Origin: Holophagaceae bacterium | GTDB taxonomy: Bacteria; Acidobacteriota; Holophagae; Holophagales; Holophagaceae | Direction: 5' to 3' | NCBI GenBank assembly: GCA_003158505.1 | Contig: PMJK01000097.1 | Location: 1-29,314, forward strand | DNA: 29,314 nt | In this document: positions 14,660 through 22,789 of the stretch, one piece after another | Position numbering within the stretch: position 1 is the stretch's first letter | Layout: every line of letters starts with the position of its first letter | Made by a program: the position numbers and the translations under genes | Notes under the pieces: generated by a model | Databases searched by the model: none | The model's input: only the letters and a program-made list of their open reading frames with translations | Told to the model about the DNA's origin: nothing

Positions 14660-16057
14660 CTACTCCCGCCCGAACATCCCCCGCAGCTTGCCCATGAGAC
14701 CGGCCTGGCCTTCCTTGGGGGCCGGTGCCGGCGGAGCCGGTGCCTCCTGGGACCAGCCGGCAGGCACGGCCACCGAGGGATCCAGTTCCAACGCGCGGCG
14801 GAAACAGCCCTGGGCGTTCGCCTTGAAGCCTTTGCGATGGTAGAGCTCACCCATGAGGGCCCATGGCTCGGCGGCTCGCGAGTTGAGCCTTGAGGCCACT
14901 TGCAGCGCTTCGATGGCGCGCGTGGACCAGGCTGGATTATTGATCCGGAGACGCCCGAGCAGCAGCCAGGACTCGAAGGCACCAGGCGAATCCCCATCCA
15001 GCTTGATGGCCTGCTCGAGCGCCCGGATCGCTTCGCTGGTGCGATCCTGCAGCAGGTACGACTTGGCTTTGACAAGGTGGGAGTGCGCCCGCTCGGAGGC
15101 GGAAGGCTCCTCGTCTTCCTCGGAAATGGGCGGCAGGGCAGTGGGCGTCGGCTCGGGAAAATCGAGTTCCGCGCCATCCTCATGGAAGGAGCTGGCCAGC
15201 GGAGGGATCAGATCTTCCTGAACCAGGAGAATCGGTTCAAATGCTGGCTCTGGTTCTGGTGCTAGCTCTAGTTCCGGCTCTGGCTCCAGTTCTGGTACAG
15301 GCATTTGGGTTGGTGGCGGTGGCTCCGCCTTCGGTAGGAGTGGAAGTACCCCGCAGACCAGGTTCAACCCTCCCAGTGCCCACAGCGTGGCCACCAGTTG
15401 GGCGGCCTGGGCCTGTGGAAACCCTGTCAGGCCAGCGATGGTGTCGCACCCCAGGGGTTCCGTGCCCAGCAAGGAGAGTGCATAGGCCAGGGTGGGTGTC
15501 AGGGGAAGGCTGCTCAGCGCCTCCAGCAGGTCCGGCAGCGCCTGCCAGCGCCAATCGGGCTCGCTGCGAAACATCGCGACCAGCTCTCGATCGATTTTTG
15601 CCTGCTGGAACGTGTCCCAGACCAACCTGCGGTGGTCGAGGCGGAACTGCAAATCGCCGCTGAGATTGTCATCAAGGGCGCCGGGAATCCAGGTCATCTT
15701 GAGGATCGTGTGTTCCATGGCATGCAGGAGGACGGAACCCAGCAGTTCGTGTAGCCGCTCGTCACGTTCCTGGTGGGTCATCAGTCCCCACTGAACCACA
15801 CGGTCACCCATGCGTGCTCCCTCACCGTCGGAGAGCAGCTCCTTCAACGCAGCCATGTCCAGCACGCCGCGCCGGATGAGGAAGTTTCCGAACTGCTCAC
15901 CGATGGAATCGCTGCGAAGGTACTTCAGGTCGCCGTTGGCCCAGTAGAGCCGTCTCGTCCCGTCATTCTGTTCCAGCACGAGCTCACCCTCCGCCTTCTG
16001 CTGGTGGAGGGATCCCATCAGGGCCGGCAGGAAATGGCGGACGCGAAGTTCGGGCAC
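14660..16057 (-). CDS. DUF4388 (PatA-like N-terminal) protein with acidic-proline linker and TPR domain
   Basis: 465 residues. Residues 1-160 show the DUF4388 pattern: HFLPALMGSLHQQKAEGELV, then RRLYWANGDLKYLRSDSIGE, then FGNFLIRRGVLD and a conserved tail. These domains occur in Acidobacteria and Deltaproteobacteria, often near signalling proteins. A helical part follows (160-235, winged-helix-like). Then comes a low-complexity Glu/Pro linker (about 252-275), a further acidic stretch, and a C-terminal TPR block (HLVKAKSYLLQDRTSEAIRA, then ALEQAIKLDGDSPGAF; another unit ends FRRALELDPSVAV). The start is a GTG at 16057 with GGAG six bases upstream. It is divergent from a Ser/Thr kinase at 16215 and 210 bases upstream of flagellin in the same direction. 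A scaffold or signalling role is inferred; no enzymatic motif is visible. Confidence 0.7.
   Translation of the reverse strand: MPELRVRHFLPALMGSLHQQKAEGELVLEQNDGTRRLYWANGDLKYLRSDSIGEQFGNFLIRRGVLDMAALKELLSDGEGARMGDRVVQWGLMTHQERDERLHELLGSVLLHAMEHTILKMTWIPGALDDNLSGDLQFRLDHRRLVWDTFQQAKIDRELVAMFRSEPDWRWQALPDLLEALSSLPLTPTLAYALSLLGTEPLGCDTIAGLTGFPQAQAAQLVATLWALGGLNLVCGVLPLLPKAEPPPPTQMPVPELEPEPELELAPEPEPAFEPILLVQEDLIPPLASSFHEDGAELDFPEPTPTALPPISEEDEEPSASERAHSHLVKAKSYLLQDRTSEAIRALEQAIKLDGDSPGAFESWLLLGRLRINNPAWSTRAIEALQVASRLNSRAAEPWALMGELYHRKGFKANAQGCFRRALELDPSVAVPAGWSQEAPAPPAPAPKEGQAGLMGKLRGMFGRE
15230..15305 (-). repeat. Imperfect GGCTCT/GGTTCT hexamer repeat encoding a Glu/Pro linker
   Basis: Imperfect hexamers related to GGCTCT on the plus strand encode the alternating E-P and E-L linker in the DUF4388-TPR protein. 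The units are in frame, so length change would shorten or lengthen the linker without breaking the gene. Confidence 0.55.
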
Positions 16058-16214
16058 TCAGGCTCCAGGGGTGGCTCCTAGTGTGCATGTACCGAGCCAG
16101 GATGCCAGCCCCGAAACAGCCAGGTAAATGCTGCATGATCCACTGTCTCTTGGCCCGGATCCCGCCAGGGCCTATCCTGTTCTCCCGTCCCCCGCCGAAC
16201 CTGGAAGGGTCCCC

Positions 16215-17873
16215 ATGTTCGAGAAGCTCGGAAAATTCGAGATCAAGCGTGTCCTCGGCAACGGCGCCATGGGTGAGGTCTACCTGGGAGTGGATCCTTC
16301 GATCGGTCGCGAGGTGGCCATCAAGACCATTCTCCCCGCGGCAGCCCAGGGTGGTGAGGCCAAGGAGCGGTTCGCCCGCGAGGCCCGTGCCGCCGGCGTG
16401 CTCAACCACCCGAACCTGGTGACCATCTATGAATTCGGCGAGGACCAAGGCGTCCTCTACATCGCCATGGAGTTGGTGAAAGGGCACGATCTCGAGGAGC
16501 TACTCGAGGAACAATCGCTCACCCGTTCCGAAGTCCTGGAGGTTCTGGCCCAGGTCTGCGACGGCATCGGGTTCGCCCACCGGCAGCAGATCGTCCACCG
16601 GGATATCAAGCCCTCGAACGTCCGCGTCCAGCGGGACGGCAAACGCCTCCACGCCAAGGTCATGGACTTCGGCGTGGCCAAGATCAGCAACTCCGACATG
16701 ACCGCCACCGGCATGGTGATGGGCACGGTGAGCTACATGGCGCCGGAGTACATCCGGACCGGCAAGCCCGATCCCCGCAGCGACCTCTTCGCCGTCGGGG
16801 TGATGCTCTACGAATGCCTCAGCGGCCGGAAGCCCTTTGCGGGCGATACCACGCCTACGGTGCTCTACAAGATCGTGAACGAGGCCCCGGACCCGATCGA
16901 TATCGAGCGGTTGAAGGGCATCAGCCCCGGTGTTCGGACGGTGCTGGATCGCTCTCTTTGCAAGAACCCCGACGAGCGCTTCCAGACTGCCGAGGAACTG
17001 GCGAAGGCGCTGCGGGCCGCCAAGGACCCCTCCTGGACGGGGCAGATCGAGGAGGCCACCACGGTCCTTCGGGGCGCATCTCAGGCGGCTCCTACGGCCG
17101 CGGCGCGTCCGGCGCCGGTGGATGCCACGCTGCAAATCCCCGTCGCACCTCCCGTGGTGACCTCTGCACCTCGTGTCGCACCCGTCTCCGGCAGAAAGGG
17201 GAAGGGCCTGTGGATCGGCCTCGCCGCTCTGGTCCTGGCCGGCCTCGGAGGCGCATCCTGGTGGGTTCTGAGGGGTCGCGCTTCGGGGCCACCTGCCGTT
17301 CAGGCTGATGCCAAGGCGGAACAGGCATCGAACCTCGGCGAAACGAAGTCCGACCAGGCTCCAACTGCCTCCCAGGGGATGGTCCCATCCAAGAAAGCGG
17401 ACAGCCCCGGTTCCGCTCCCGCGCTGGTCGCATCCCCGCCTTCCCAGGTTGGACCCAAGCCCGAGACGAAGCCGGAGCCTGGCCGACCCTCGCCAGCGAA
17501 ACCCGTCGAACCCAAAACCATCGACCAGCCTGAGCTCTTTGAACCCGCGAAGCTTGAAAAGCAGCAGGTCTTTGAACGCAAGAACCTCGGCAACGTGTCT
17601 CTCAGCGAGTCCATCCGCTTGGCGGACAGCCAGCCCGACAAGGCCATCCAGGGGTTCAGGCAGGCCATCAAGGCCGATCCCTCCAATGTCAACGCGCATG
17701 CCTGGCTGGCGGTAGTCCTGCACGACCAGGGCCGCACGGGCGAATTCATCCAGGAACTCCGGGACGCCCGGCGGCATGGCCTCCTGGGCCAGATGACCCA
17801 GAACGCACGCTTCAGATCGGCTTACAACCACGCCCGGCTCAACCAGAGTCTCCCATCCGATCTGGCGAACTGA
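16215..17873 (+). CDS. Membrane-anchored Ser/Thr protein kinase (Pkn2/PknB type) with periplasmic C-terminal region
   Basis: 552 residues. The kinase domain (about 1-270) has GNGAMGEVYLG (15-25), the VAIK lysine (37), HRDIKPSN (128-135, catalytic D130), DFG (151-153) and the A-P-E site (176-178). All catalytic residues are present, so it should phosphorylate Ser/Thr. A proline/alanine-rich linker follows, then one membrane helix (about 331-352, LWIGLAALVLAGLGGASWWV). A disordered stretch and a C-terminal single-TPR-like unit (KAIQGFRQAIKADPSNVNAH) complete it; with this topology the C-terminus is extracytoplasmic. The start at ATG 16215 has GAAGGG just upstream. Divergent from the DUF4388 protein, 157 bases apart, and two bases before rnc. 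Ligand and substrates are not visible. Confidence 0.88.
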   Translation: MFEKLGKFEIKRVLGNGAMGEVYLGVDPSIGREVAIKTILPAAAQGGEAKERFAREARAAGVLNHPNLVTIYEFGEDQGVLYIAMELVKGHDLEELLEEQSLTRSEVLEVLAQVCDGIGFAHRQQIVHRDIKPSNVRVQRDGKRLHAKVMDFGVAKISNSDMTATGMVMGTVSYMAPEYIRTGKPDPRSDLFAVGVMLYECLSGRKPFAGDTTPTVLYKIVNEAPDPIDIERLKGISPGVRTVLDRSLCKNPDERFQTAEELAKALRAAKDPSWTGQIEEATTVLRGASQAAPTAAARPAPVDATLQIPVAPPVVTSAPRVAPVSGRKGKGLWIGLAALVLAGLGGASWWVLRGRASGPPAVQADAKAEQASNLGETKSDQAPTASQGMVPSKKADSPGSAPALVASPPSQVGPKPETKPEPGRPSPAKPVEPKTIDQPELFEPAKLEKQQVFERKNLGNVSLSESIRLADSQPDKAIQGFRQAIKADPSNVNAHAWLAVVLHDQGRTGEFIQELRDARRHGLLGQMTQNARFRSAYNHARLNQSLPSDLAN

Positions 17874-17875
17874 CC

Positions 17876-18583
17876 GTGGTGCGGGGCAAGGATCATCCGG
17901 GCGATCTGGAAGACCGTCTGGGCTATCGGTTCAAGGATCCCGACCTGCTCAGGGAAGCCCTCACGCATACTTCGGCCGGGTCCCTCCGCGATAATCAGCG
18001 TCTCGAATTCCTCGGCGATGCGCTGCTGAACTTCACGGTCGCCTTCCTGCTCCACCGCGAGCGCCCGGACTGGCAGGAGGGCTCCATGAGCAAGCTCCGG
18101 GGGGTGTTGGTGCGCACAGAGTCGCTTCACGCCTGGGCCCTCGACCTGGGATTGGATCGGGCCCTCAAGTCCGTACATCCCCGCAAGGCGCCACCCATGG
18201 GTCCCAAGCCCCTCGCGGATGCCCTTGAGGCCCTGCTGGCGTCCATCTACCTCGATGCCCAGTCAGCGGGATTGGATGCTACTCTCCGGGTGACAGAACT
18301 GGTGGAGGCCCGCTTTCTGACCTCCATCCGCGAGGCCAGACTGGAAAGCTGGACCCAGATGGATCCCAAGACCCATCTTCAGGAAACCGCCGCTCGTCGG
18401 GGGCTCCCCGCCCCGGTTTATACCCAGGTGGAACTTGCGGGCCCCGGCCATGCCCCCCGGTTCACCATGCAGGTGTCGGTGGGTTCCCTGTCGGCCCGGG
18501 CCGAAGGCTCTACCCGAAAGCGGGCCGAGGGGGATGCCGCCCGGCGGCTGTTGGACCGTCTCGGAACCCACACAGAAACCTGA
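17876..18583 (+). CDS. rnc: Ribonuclease III
   Basis: 235 residues, normal for the family. The catalytic domain carries the signature NQRLEFLGDALLN (about 40-52) and LADALEALLASIYLD, which hold the Mg2+ ligands (E44, D48, and the later D and E). A dsRNA-binding domain follows (DPKTHLQETAARRG at its start; residues about 160-228). It cuts double-stranded RNA in rRNA and mRNA processing. One difference is visible: the usual N-E-R-L-E-F-L-G-D motif has Gln in place of the first Glu (E38 in the E. coli enzyme), which supports the active site but is not a direct metal ligand. The start is a GTG at 17876, two bases after the kinase stop. Probable co-transcription with the kinase. Confidence in the identity is high. 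Confidence 0.93.
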   Translation: MVRGKDHPGDLEDRLGYRFKDPDLLREALTHTSAGSLRDNQRLEFLGDALLNFTVAFLLHRERPDWQEGSMSKLRGVLVRTESLHAWALDLGLDRALKSVHPRKAPPMGPKPLADALEALLASIYLDAQSAGLDATLRVTELVEARFLTSIREARLESWTQMDPKTHLQETAARRGLPAPVYTQVELAGPGHAPRFTMQVSVGSLSARAEGSTRKRAEGDAARRLLDRLGTHTET

Positions 18584-18626
18584 CCCTTGCGTTACACTCC
18601 CATCTGCCTCTGATAAGGGTGTGTAC

Positions 18627-19343
18627 TTGAAGATCTACCCCAGCTTGAACCTCCAGCAAGGCCAGGTGGTCTCCACCGCATGGCAGGGGGACGCCTGTCC
18701 TCCGATGCCGATGGACCTCGTCGAGCAACTGCTCGACGGAGGCGCGACCCGGCTGGCCCTGGTGGACGTGGACGCTGCCATGGGACGTGGGAATAACCGC
18801 GAACTGATCGGCCAGATCCTCCACCGTTGCCGCACCCGGGACCGGAAGGTCTGCGTGCAGGTTGCCGGCGGCATCCGCAGTTCCGACCAGGCCCAGTTCT
18901 TCATCGATCAGGGTGCCACCTGGCTGGTGGTGGGAACCATCCTCCACAAATCACCCATGGTTTCTGAACAACTAATGGCCCGTTTCCCCTCCTTCCTCAC
19001 CGCCGCCATCGACGCGCGCGGGGGCATGGTCCATCGTGCCGGGTGGACGGACGCGACGAGCCAGAGTGCGCTTGATCTTGCGCTGCGGGCTAAGGCCTAC
19101 GGATTCCGACGCCTGATCTTCGTCGATATCCCAAAGGACCCCACCGCCGATCCGGATTTCCAGACGGCCCAGGATCTCGCCGCAGCGACCGGCCTGCCCC
19201 TGCTCATGGGCGGGAGTCTCACGGCTCCGCATCATCTGGAGGCGGTGTACTCCAAACCTGGCTTGAAGGGAGCGTTGGTGGACGCCCTGATGTTCTACCA
19301 GAACCCGAGGCTTCTGGCCTTCCTCCAGGCCACCTGCGCCTGA
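18627..19343 (+). CDS. HisA/HisF-family (beta/alpha) barrel protein, catalytic Asp replaced by Asn
   Basis: 238 residues from a TTG start. It has the two phosphate-binding halves of the HisA/HisF barrel: QVAGGIRSS (about 83-91) with WLVVGTIL, and LPLLMGGSLTAPHHLE (about 190-205). The motif around AAIDARGG (D129) corresponds to the second catalytic Asp. In HisA (the ProFAR isomerase of histidine synthesis) the first strand reads P-A-I-D-L, and that Asp is the general base. Here it reads YPSLNLQQG, with N8 in its place. No other his genes are nearby. The TTG at 18627 has AAGGG seven bases upstream; the GTG at 18621 is too close to that site. It may be a non-canonical or inactive relative rather than the histidine enzyme. 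Follows rnc by 43 bases. Confidence 0.72.
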   Translation: MKIYPSLNLQQGQVVSTAWQGDACPPMPMDLVEQLLDGGATRLALVDVDAAMGRGNNRELIGQILHRCRTRDRKVCVQVAGGIRSSDQAQFFIDQGATWLVVGTILHKSPMVSEQLMARFPSFLTAAIDARGGMVHRAGWTDATSQSALDLALRAKAYGFRRLIFVDIPKDPTADPDFQTAQDLAAATGLPLLMGGSLTAPHHLEAVYSKPGLKGALVDALMFYQNPRLLAFLQATCA

Positions 19344-19356
19344 CCCTGGAGGAAAC

Positions 19357-21141
19357 GTGACGGCAGGGGAATCCAAGTTCCTGGAAACCCTCACAGAGGC
19401 TGAGCGCATTCATTTCCGCCACCTGATGTTGATCCGGCCCCAGCTTCCCTCAGAGGGCCAGGTCCACATGCTGGAGGGACTGGCACGGTCGCTGGCCTCT
19501 CCACGCCTCCTCGCGCTCATGGCGCGCACCCCTCACTGGTTGGCTCATTGGCCCATCCTGCTTGGCCTTGCCGAGAACGAGGCCACGCCTGAAGCCATCC
19601 GTCGGGACCTGGAGATGGTGGTTTCGCTCTTCGACCAGATGCGGGAGATGGATAAGGCCCCCATCGCCGAAAAAGCCGACCGCTCCGAATCCGTGAGGAC
19701 TCTCTATTCACAGCTGCACGCCGAACTAAAGCCCGTTGCCAAGCTCCTCGCGAAACAATTGGCGAAGACCGTGACCGCCTCAGGGACCACCCAGGAATTG
19801 CCCCCACTCCCCTCTGAGCACCCCGACTGGGAGGCACTCACGACGCTTCCGGCAGCACTGCCTCCGCAACCGCAGGCAGAAGGCCTGGACCGGACCGGAC
19901 GCCTGGCTCGGGCAGGCCACACAGCGCAACCCGAGGAACTCCTCTCCTTCCTGGTGGACCCGGACCCTGATGTCCGCCAAGCGGCCCTCCAGAACCCCCT
20001 GGTCTCGGAAGATCTGATCTGCCGTGCCCTGGCTCAGAGTGAGGAAGCGTCCTTCTTCGAGGAAGTCTATGCCGAAGCCCGGTGGTACTTCCGTGAACCA
20101 GTGCGCGGGAGCCTGCGGGACGCCCCGGGATGCCCGGCGGACCTTTCCCGGCGCGTAGGGCTCTCTCAGCACCTGGTGACGGCCCTGGAGCAGGGTGCTC
20201 GCGACCGGCTTTCGCTCCAACGCATCGTGAGCCTGTTCAGTCAATTGGCTGAGAGCGAGTACCAGTTCATCACCTTCTGGGCCAAGCGGCAGTCTCCCGA
20301 TCTGCTTCGCGTGGTGAAGTACTTCTACGATCGATTGCAACGGCAGCAGTCGAACCTGGCCTCAGCCCTTCCGGAACGGGGTGAGGAGGGCCGTTGGGCG
20401 ACCCTGGAGGAGCGGGTCTTCCTGGCCACCCAGGCCACCCAAGAGGAACAGATCAGCCAGGTGCTGAGGGACCCCGACCTTCAGGTCTTCCGGCTGGCGC
20501 TGGAGAACCCCGCCCTGACCCCGCGCCTCCTGGCTTCCGCCGTCTCCGCCCTGGATCACACACGGGTAGAGGCGATCGCGGCGCATAATTCCTGGTCCGA
20601 GGACCCCATGGTGGCTGAGGCCCTGGTGCATCACCCCCAGTTATCCGAGGCTTCGGCGCTGCGGCTGCTCCCTCGGTTGCCGGGAATGAAGCCCTCGATC
20701 GAGATCCTGAGGGACGCCCGGATCCTCCACCTGGAGGTCAAGCGACGCGCCCTGGAATACCTCCGCCAGCTCTACCAGGACATGGATATCCCCAACCGGA
20801 TCACGGCTCTTCGCACCTCCGGTGGCGAACTCATGCGTCACCTGCCCCAGGAAGTGCTCCAGGACGAAGCGACCTTGAGGCGGATGGTGGCGGATCGACA
20901 GCTGGATCCCGGCATCCTCCTGCGTCTCGCCCGCAACAAGCTCACCCCTCGGGCCGTCCTCGAGCAGATTGCGGGACACCCCGTCCTCATGGCCCATGCG
21001 GCCATCATGTCTGAGCTGCTGCTCAATCCGAAAACACCACGCGAGGCCTCGATGCGCATTTGGGGGCTGCTTTCCGAGGCCGAGCAGCAACAGCTTCTCC
21101 GCAGCCCCCATCTGCCCTCCGCCCTGCGTTCCCTGGGGTGA
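19357..21141 (+). CDS. HEAT-like alpha-solenoid repeat protein of unknown function
   Basis: 594 residues from GTG 19357, with GGAGGA four bases upstream. I do not recognise the family. It looks all-helical and cytoplasmic, with no signal peptide or membrane segment. Residues about 195-580 contain repeated 35-45 residue units that fit HEAT-type packing, for example FLVDPDPDVRQAALQNPLVS, VLRDPDLQVFRLALENPALT and LARNKLTPRAVLEQIAGHPV. A region rich in Pro/Gln (about 145-180) separates it from an N-terminal helical domain. The pattern of D-P-D near the start of units and R/N-P at turns recalls uncharacterised HEAT proteins used as scaffolds. Translation follows the HisA-like gene by 13 bases, so they probably form one unit. 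Confidence 0.7.
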   Translation: MTAGESKFLETLTEAERIHFRHLMLIRPQLPSEGQVHMLEGLARSLASPRLLALMARTPHWLAHWPILLGLAENEATPEAIRRDLEMVVSLFDQMREMDKAPIAEKADRSESVRTLYSQLHAELKPVAKLLAKQLAKTVTASGTTQELPPLPSEHPDWEALTTLPAALPPQPQAEGLDRTGRLARAGHTAQPEELLSFLVDPDPDVRQAALQNPLVSEDLICRALAQSEEASFFEEVYAEARWYFREPVRGSLRDAPGCPADLSRRVGLSQHLVTALEQGARDRLSLQRIVSLFSQLAESEYQFITFWAKRQSPDLLRVVKYFYDRLQRQQSNLASALPERGEEGRWATLEERVFLATQATQEEQISQVLRDPDLQVFRLALENPALTPRLLASAVSALDHTRVEAIAAHNSWSEDPMVAEALVHHPQLSEASALRLLPRLPGMKPSIEILRDARILHLEVKRRALEYLRQLYQDMDIPNRITALRTSGGELMRHLPQEVLQDEATLRRMVADRQLDPGILLRLARNKLTPRAVLEQIAGHPVLMAHAAIMSELLLNPKTPREASMRIWGLLSEAEQQQLLRSPHLPSALRSLG

Positions 21142-21191
21142 TTGGCGTAAACGCCGGCCGCGCGACTCCGTAGCCCCACCCAGGAGCCATC

Positions 21192-22202
21192 ATGCGACGC
21201 CCCGCCGCCATCCTCATCCCCGCCGCGGCAGCCATGGCCTGTCTCTCCTTTGGCTTCTCCTGCCACCCCAGGAACCGCGGGCCCGGCTGGGTGCTGGCCG
21301 CCCCTGGCGATAGCCTGGCTGCCTTCTCCGGGGAAGCCGGGTGGATGCTCACCCACAAGGAAATCCAGTCCTTCATTTCCCGCGATCCCATGGTGGAACG
21401 GGCCCTCGATCTCTTCCTCCAGAAGGCACATATCAGCCCCCGCCTTGAAACCGGCCGGGTGACCTTCCATGTCATCGGAATGTCGCAGAAGGGTGATGAA
21501 ACCCTTCAGAAGGGCCTGGAGCACGTCCTCATCCAACTCAACCAGTTCAAGGACTCCGCCGCCCTGGTCGGGGCCCTGGCCGAATCCTTCCCCCAGGAAG
21601 GCAGTCTGCGGATCCAGGGCCGGGACTGGCCCCTCTATGTGATCCTGGATATCGAAACCGGCGGGACCAAGGCCCATATCCGTGCGGCCAGCGATGAGAA
21701 AGGCCAGGTCTGGATTGGCTCCCTGGAGGCCCTGGCCCATCTGGCCGCCGGGAAAAGCCTCGGTACCCAGCCCGATGTGGCGCTGGCGGCGGAATGGATC
21801 AATCCTAGGGCCCCTTTCCAGGGCTATCTCCAGCCAGAGGCACTGCTCAGTGGATTGAGGAAAAATCTGGAGGGCAGCATCGTCAAAGATCTCCCCCAGG
21901 GGGTCGACGCGCTGTTCTGGAGCATCACGCCGGCGGAAGAGAAGGATCAACCGGTCCGGTTCGAGCTCGCCCTCGCTGGCACACCCGATGGCATCAACCG
22001 GGTCACACCCTGGCTGCAGCGCCTGGTGGCCGCCGCCAATGCCGTCCAGTCCGCCCCGGGCACGGCTCCCGAGCTGATTCAGGAAAAGCGTCGCGTGAGC
22101 CTGCGCTGCTCCCTCACCGCTCAGCAGCTCAGGCTGGTGATGGAGAAGCTCGGCCAGCCCGGGTTCACCTTCAGCTTCCCCGGAGGAGGCGGCAAGGCAT
22201 GA
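21192..22202 (+). CDS. Putative lipoprotein of unknown function, first gene of an ECF-sigma operon
   Basis: 336 residues. The N-terminus (MRRPAAILIPAAAAMACLSF followed by G-F-S-C) looks like a signal peptide with a lipobox-like F-S-C, so lipidation at Cys24 is plausible. The mature part is globular and mixed alpha/beta with no recognised motif. Repeats of hydrophobic strands (RVTFHVIGMSQKG, WPLYVILDIETGG, VDALFWSITPAEEK, RFELALAGTPDGIN) suggest a periplasmic domain of about 300 residues. The stop TGA overlaps the ATG of the sigma factor (ATGA at 22199-22202), so the two are translationally coupled. A stress-sensing or envelope role is possible by analogy with other ECF loci, but nothing in the protein shows it. 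Confidence 0.7.
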   Translation: MRRPAAILIPAAAAMACLSFGFSCHPRNRGPGWVLAAPGDSLAAFSGEAGWMLTHKEIQSFISRDPMVERALDLFLQKAHISPRLETGRVTFHVIGMSQKGDETLQKGLEHVLIQLNQFKDSAALVGALAESFPQEGSLRIQGRDWPLYVILDIETGGTKAHIRAASDEKGQVWIGSLEALAHLAAGKSLGTQPDVALAAEWINPRAPFQGYLQPEALLSGLRKNLEGSIVKDLPQGVDALFWSITPAEEKDQPVRFELALAGTPDGINRVTPWLQRLVAAANAVQSAPGTAPELIQEKRRVSLRCSLTAQQLRLVMEKLGQPGFTFSFPGGGGKA

Positions 22203-22789
22203 GCCCGGCACTCCCGCTCACGGCGAATAGCGATTTCGCATCGCCGGAGGAACCTTCGCCCGAATACTGGATGACCCAATTGAAGGCCGGACGGGAAGAG
22301 GCCCTCTCCCATCTCATGGCCCGGTTCGAGCGGCCCCTCCTCGCCTTCCTGCATCGCCGCCTCCTGGGGGAGGCCGGGGTGGTCCAGGAACTGGCCCAGG
22401 AGGTGTTCCTCAAGTGCCTCCAGCACTGCCAACGTTTCGAGGATGGCCGACCGGTGGCCGCCTGGCTTTTTACGTTGGCGGCTAATGCGGCGACGGATCA
22501 CTTGCGTAGAAGAGGACGGGAGGTACCCCCTCCCGAGACCTTTGACGCACCGGATCCCCACCAACCCTCACCTTGGGAATCCGTGGACCAAAGCCGGCGA
22601 ATCCAGGCCCTGCGAGGAGCCCTGGAGGGCCTGACCCCGCGCCAGCGGGCCATGGTCCTGGCCTACTACGTCCACGAACTCCCGGTGAAACGGATCGCCC
22701 AGGATCTGGGTTGCGCCGAAGGAACCGTGAAAGCCACCCTCTTCCAAAGCCTCCAGAAACTCCGCAAAATCCTCGGACCCCAGCCATGA
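22199..22789 (+). CDS. ECF-type RNA polymerase sigma factor
   Basis: 196 residues. Region 2 runs from about 45 to 115 (VVQELAQEVFLKCLQHCQRF, then RPVAAWLFTLAANAATDHLR). Region 4 is at about 135-190 (LTPRQRAMVLAYYVHELPVK, then a helix-turn-helix with AQDLGCAEGTVKATLFQSLQ and KLRK). There is no region 3, as expected for the extracytoplasmic-function group. It should direct RNA polymerase to an alternative promoter set in response to an envelope or stress cue. Start and stop overlap the neighbouring genes by four bases (ATGA), so it is made together with the lipoprotein before it and the membrane protein after it. Confidence 0.9.
   Translation: MSPALPLTANSDFASPEEPSPEYWMTQLKAGREEALSHLMARFERPLLAFLHRRLLGEAGVVQELAQEVFLKCLQHCQRFEDGRPVAAWLFTLAANAATDHLRRRGREVPPPETFDAPDPHQPSPWESVDQSRRIQALRGALEGLTPRQRAMVLAYYVHELPVKRIAQDLGCAEGTVKATLFQSLQKLRKILGPQP

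Noticed and set aside
14446..15183. N-terminal extension of the flagellin frame into the DUF4388 gene
   Set aside because: The frame is open but is Arg/Pro-rich shadow sequence; the flagellin ATG at 14445 has GGAGGAT and begins a typical flagellin.
16500..17831. Minus-strand open frame of about 440 codons across the kinase gene
   Set aside because: It is antisense to an intact kinase whose motifs are all in the plus frame; the translation looks like Arg/Leu/Gly shadow coding.
20838..22211. Minus-strand open frame of about 450 codons
   Set aside because: It covers the HEAT-like gene end and the putative lipoprotein in antisense. It has no recognisable domain, and the plus-strand genes have ribosome sites and coupled overlaps.
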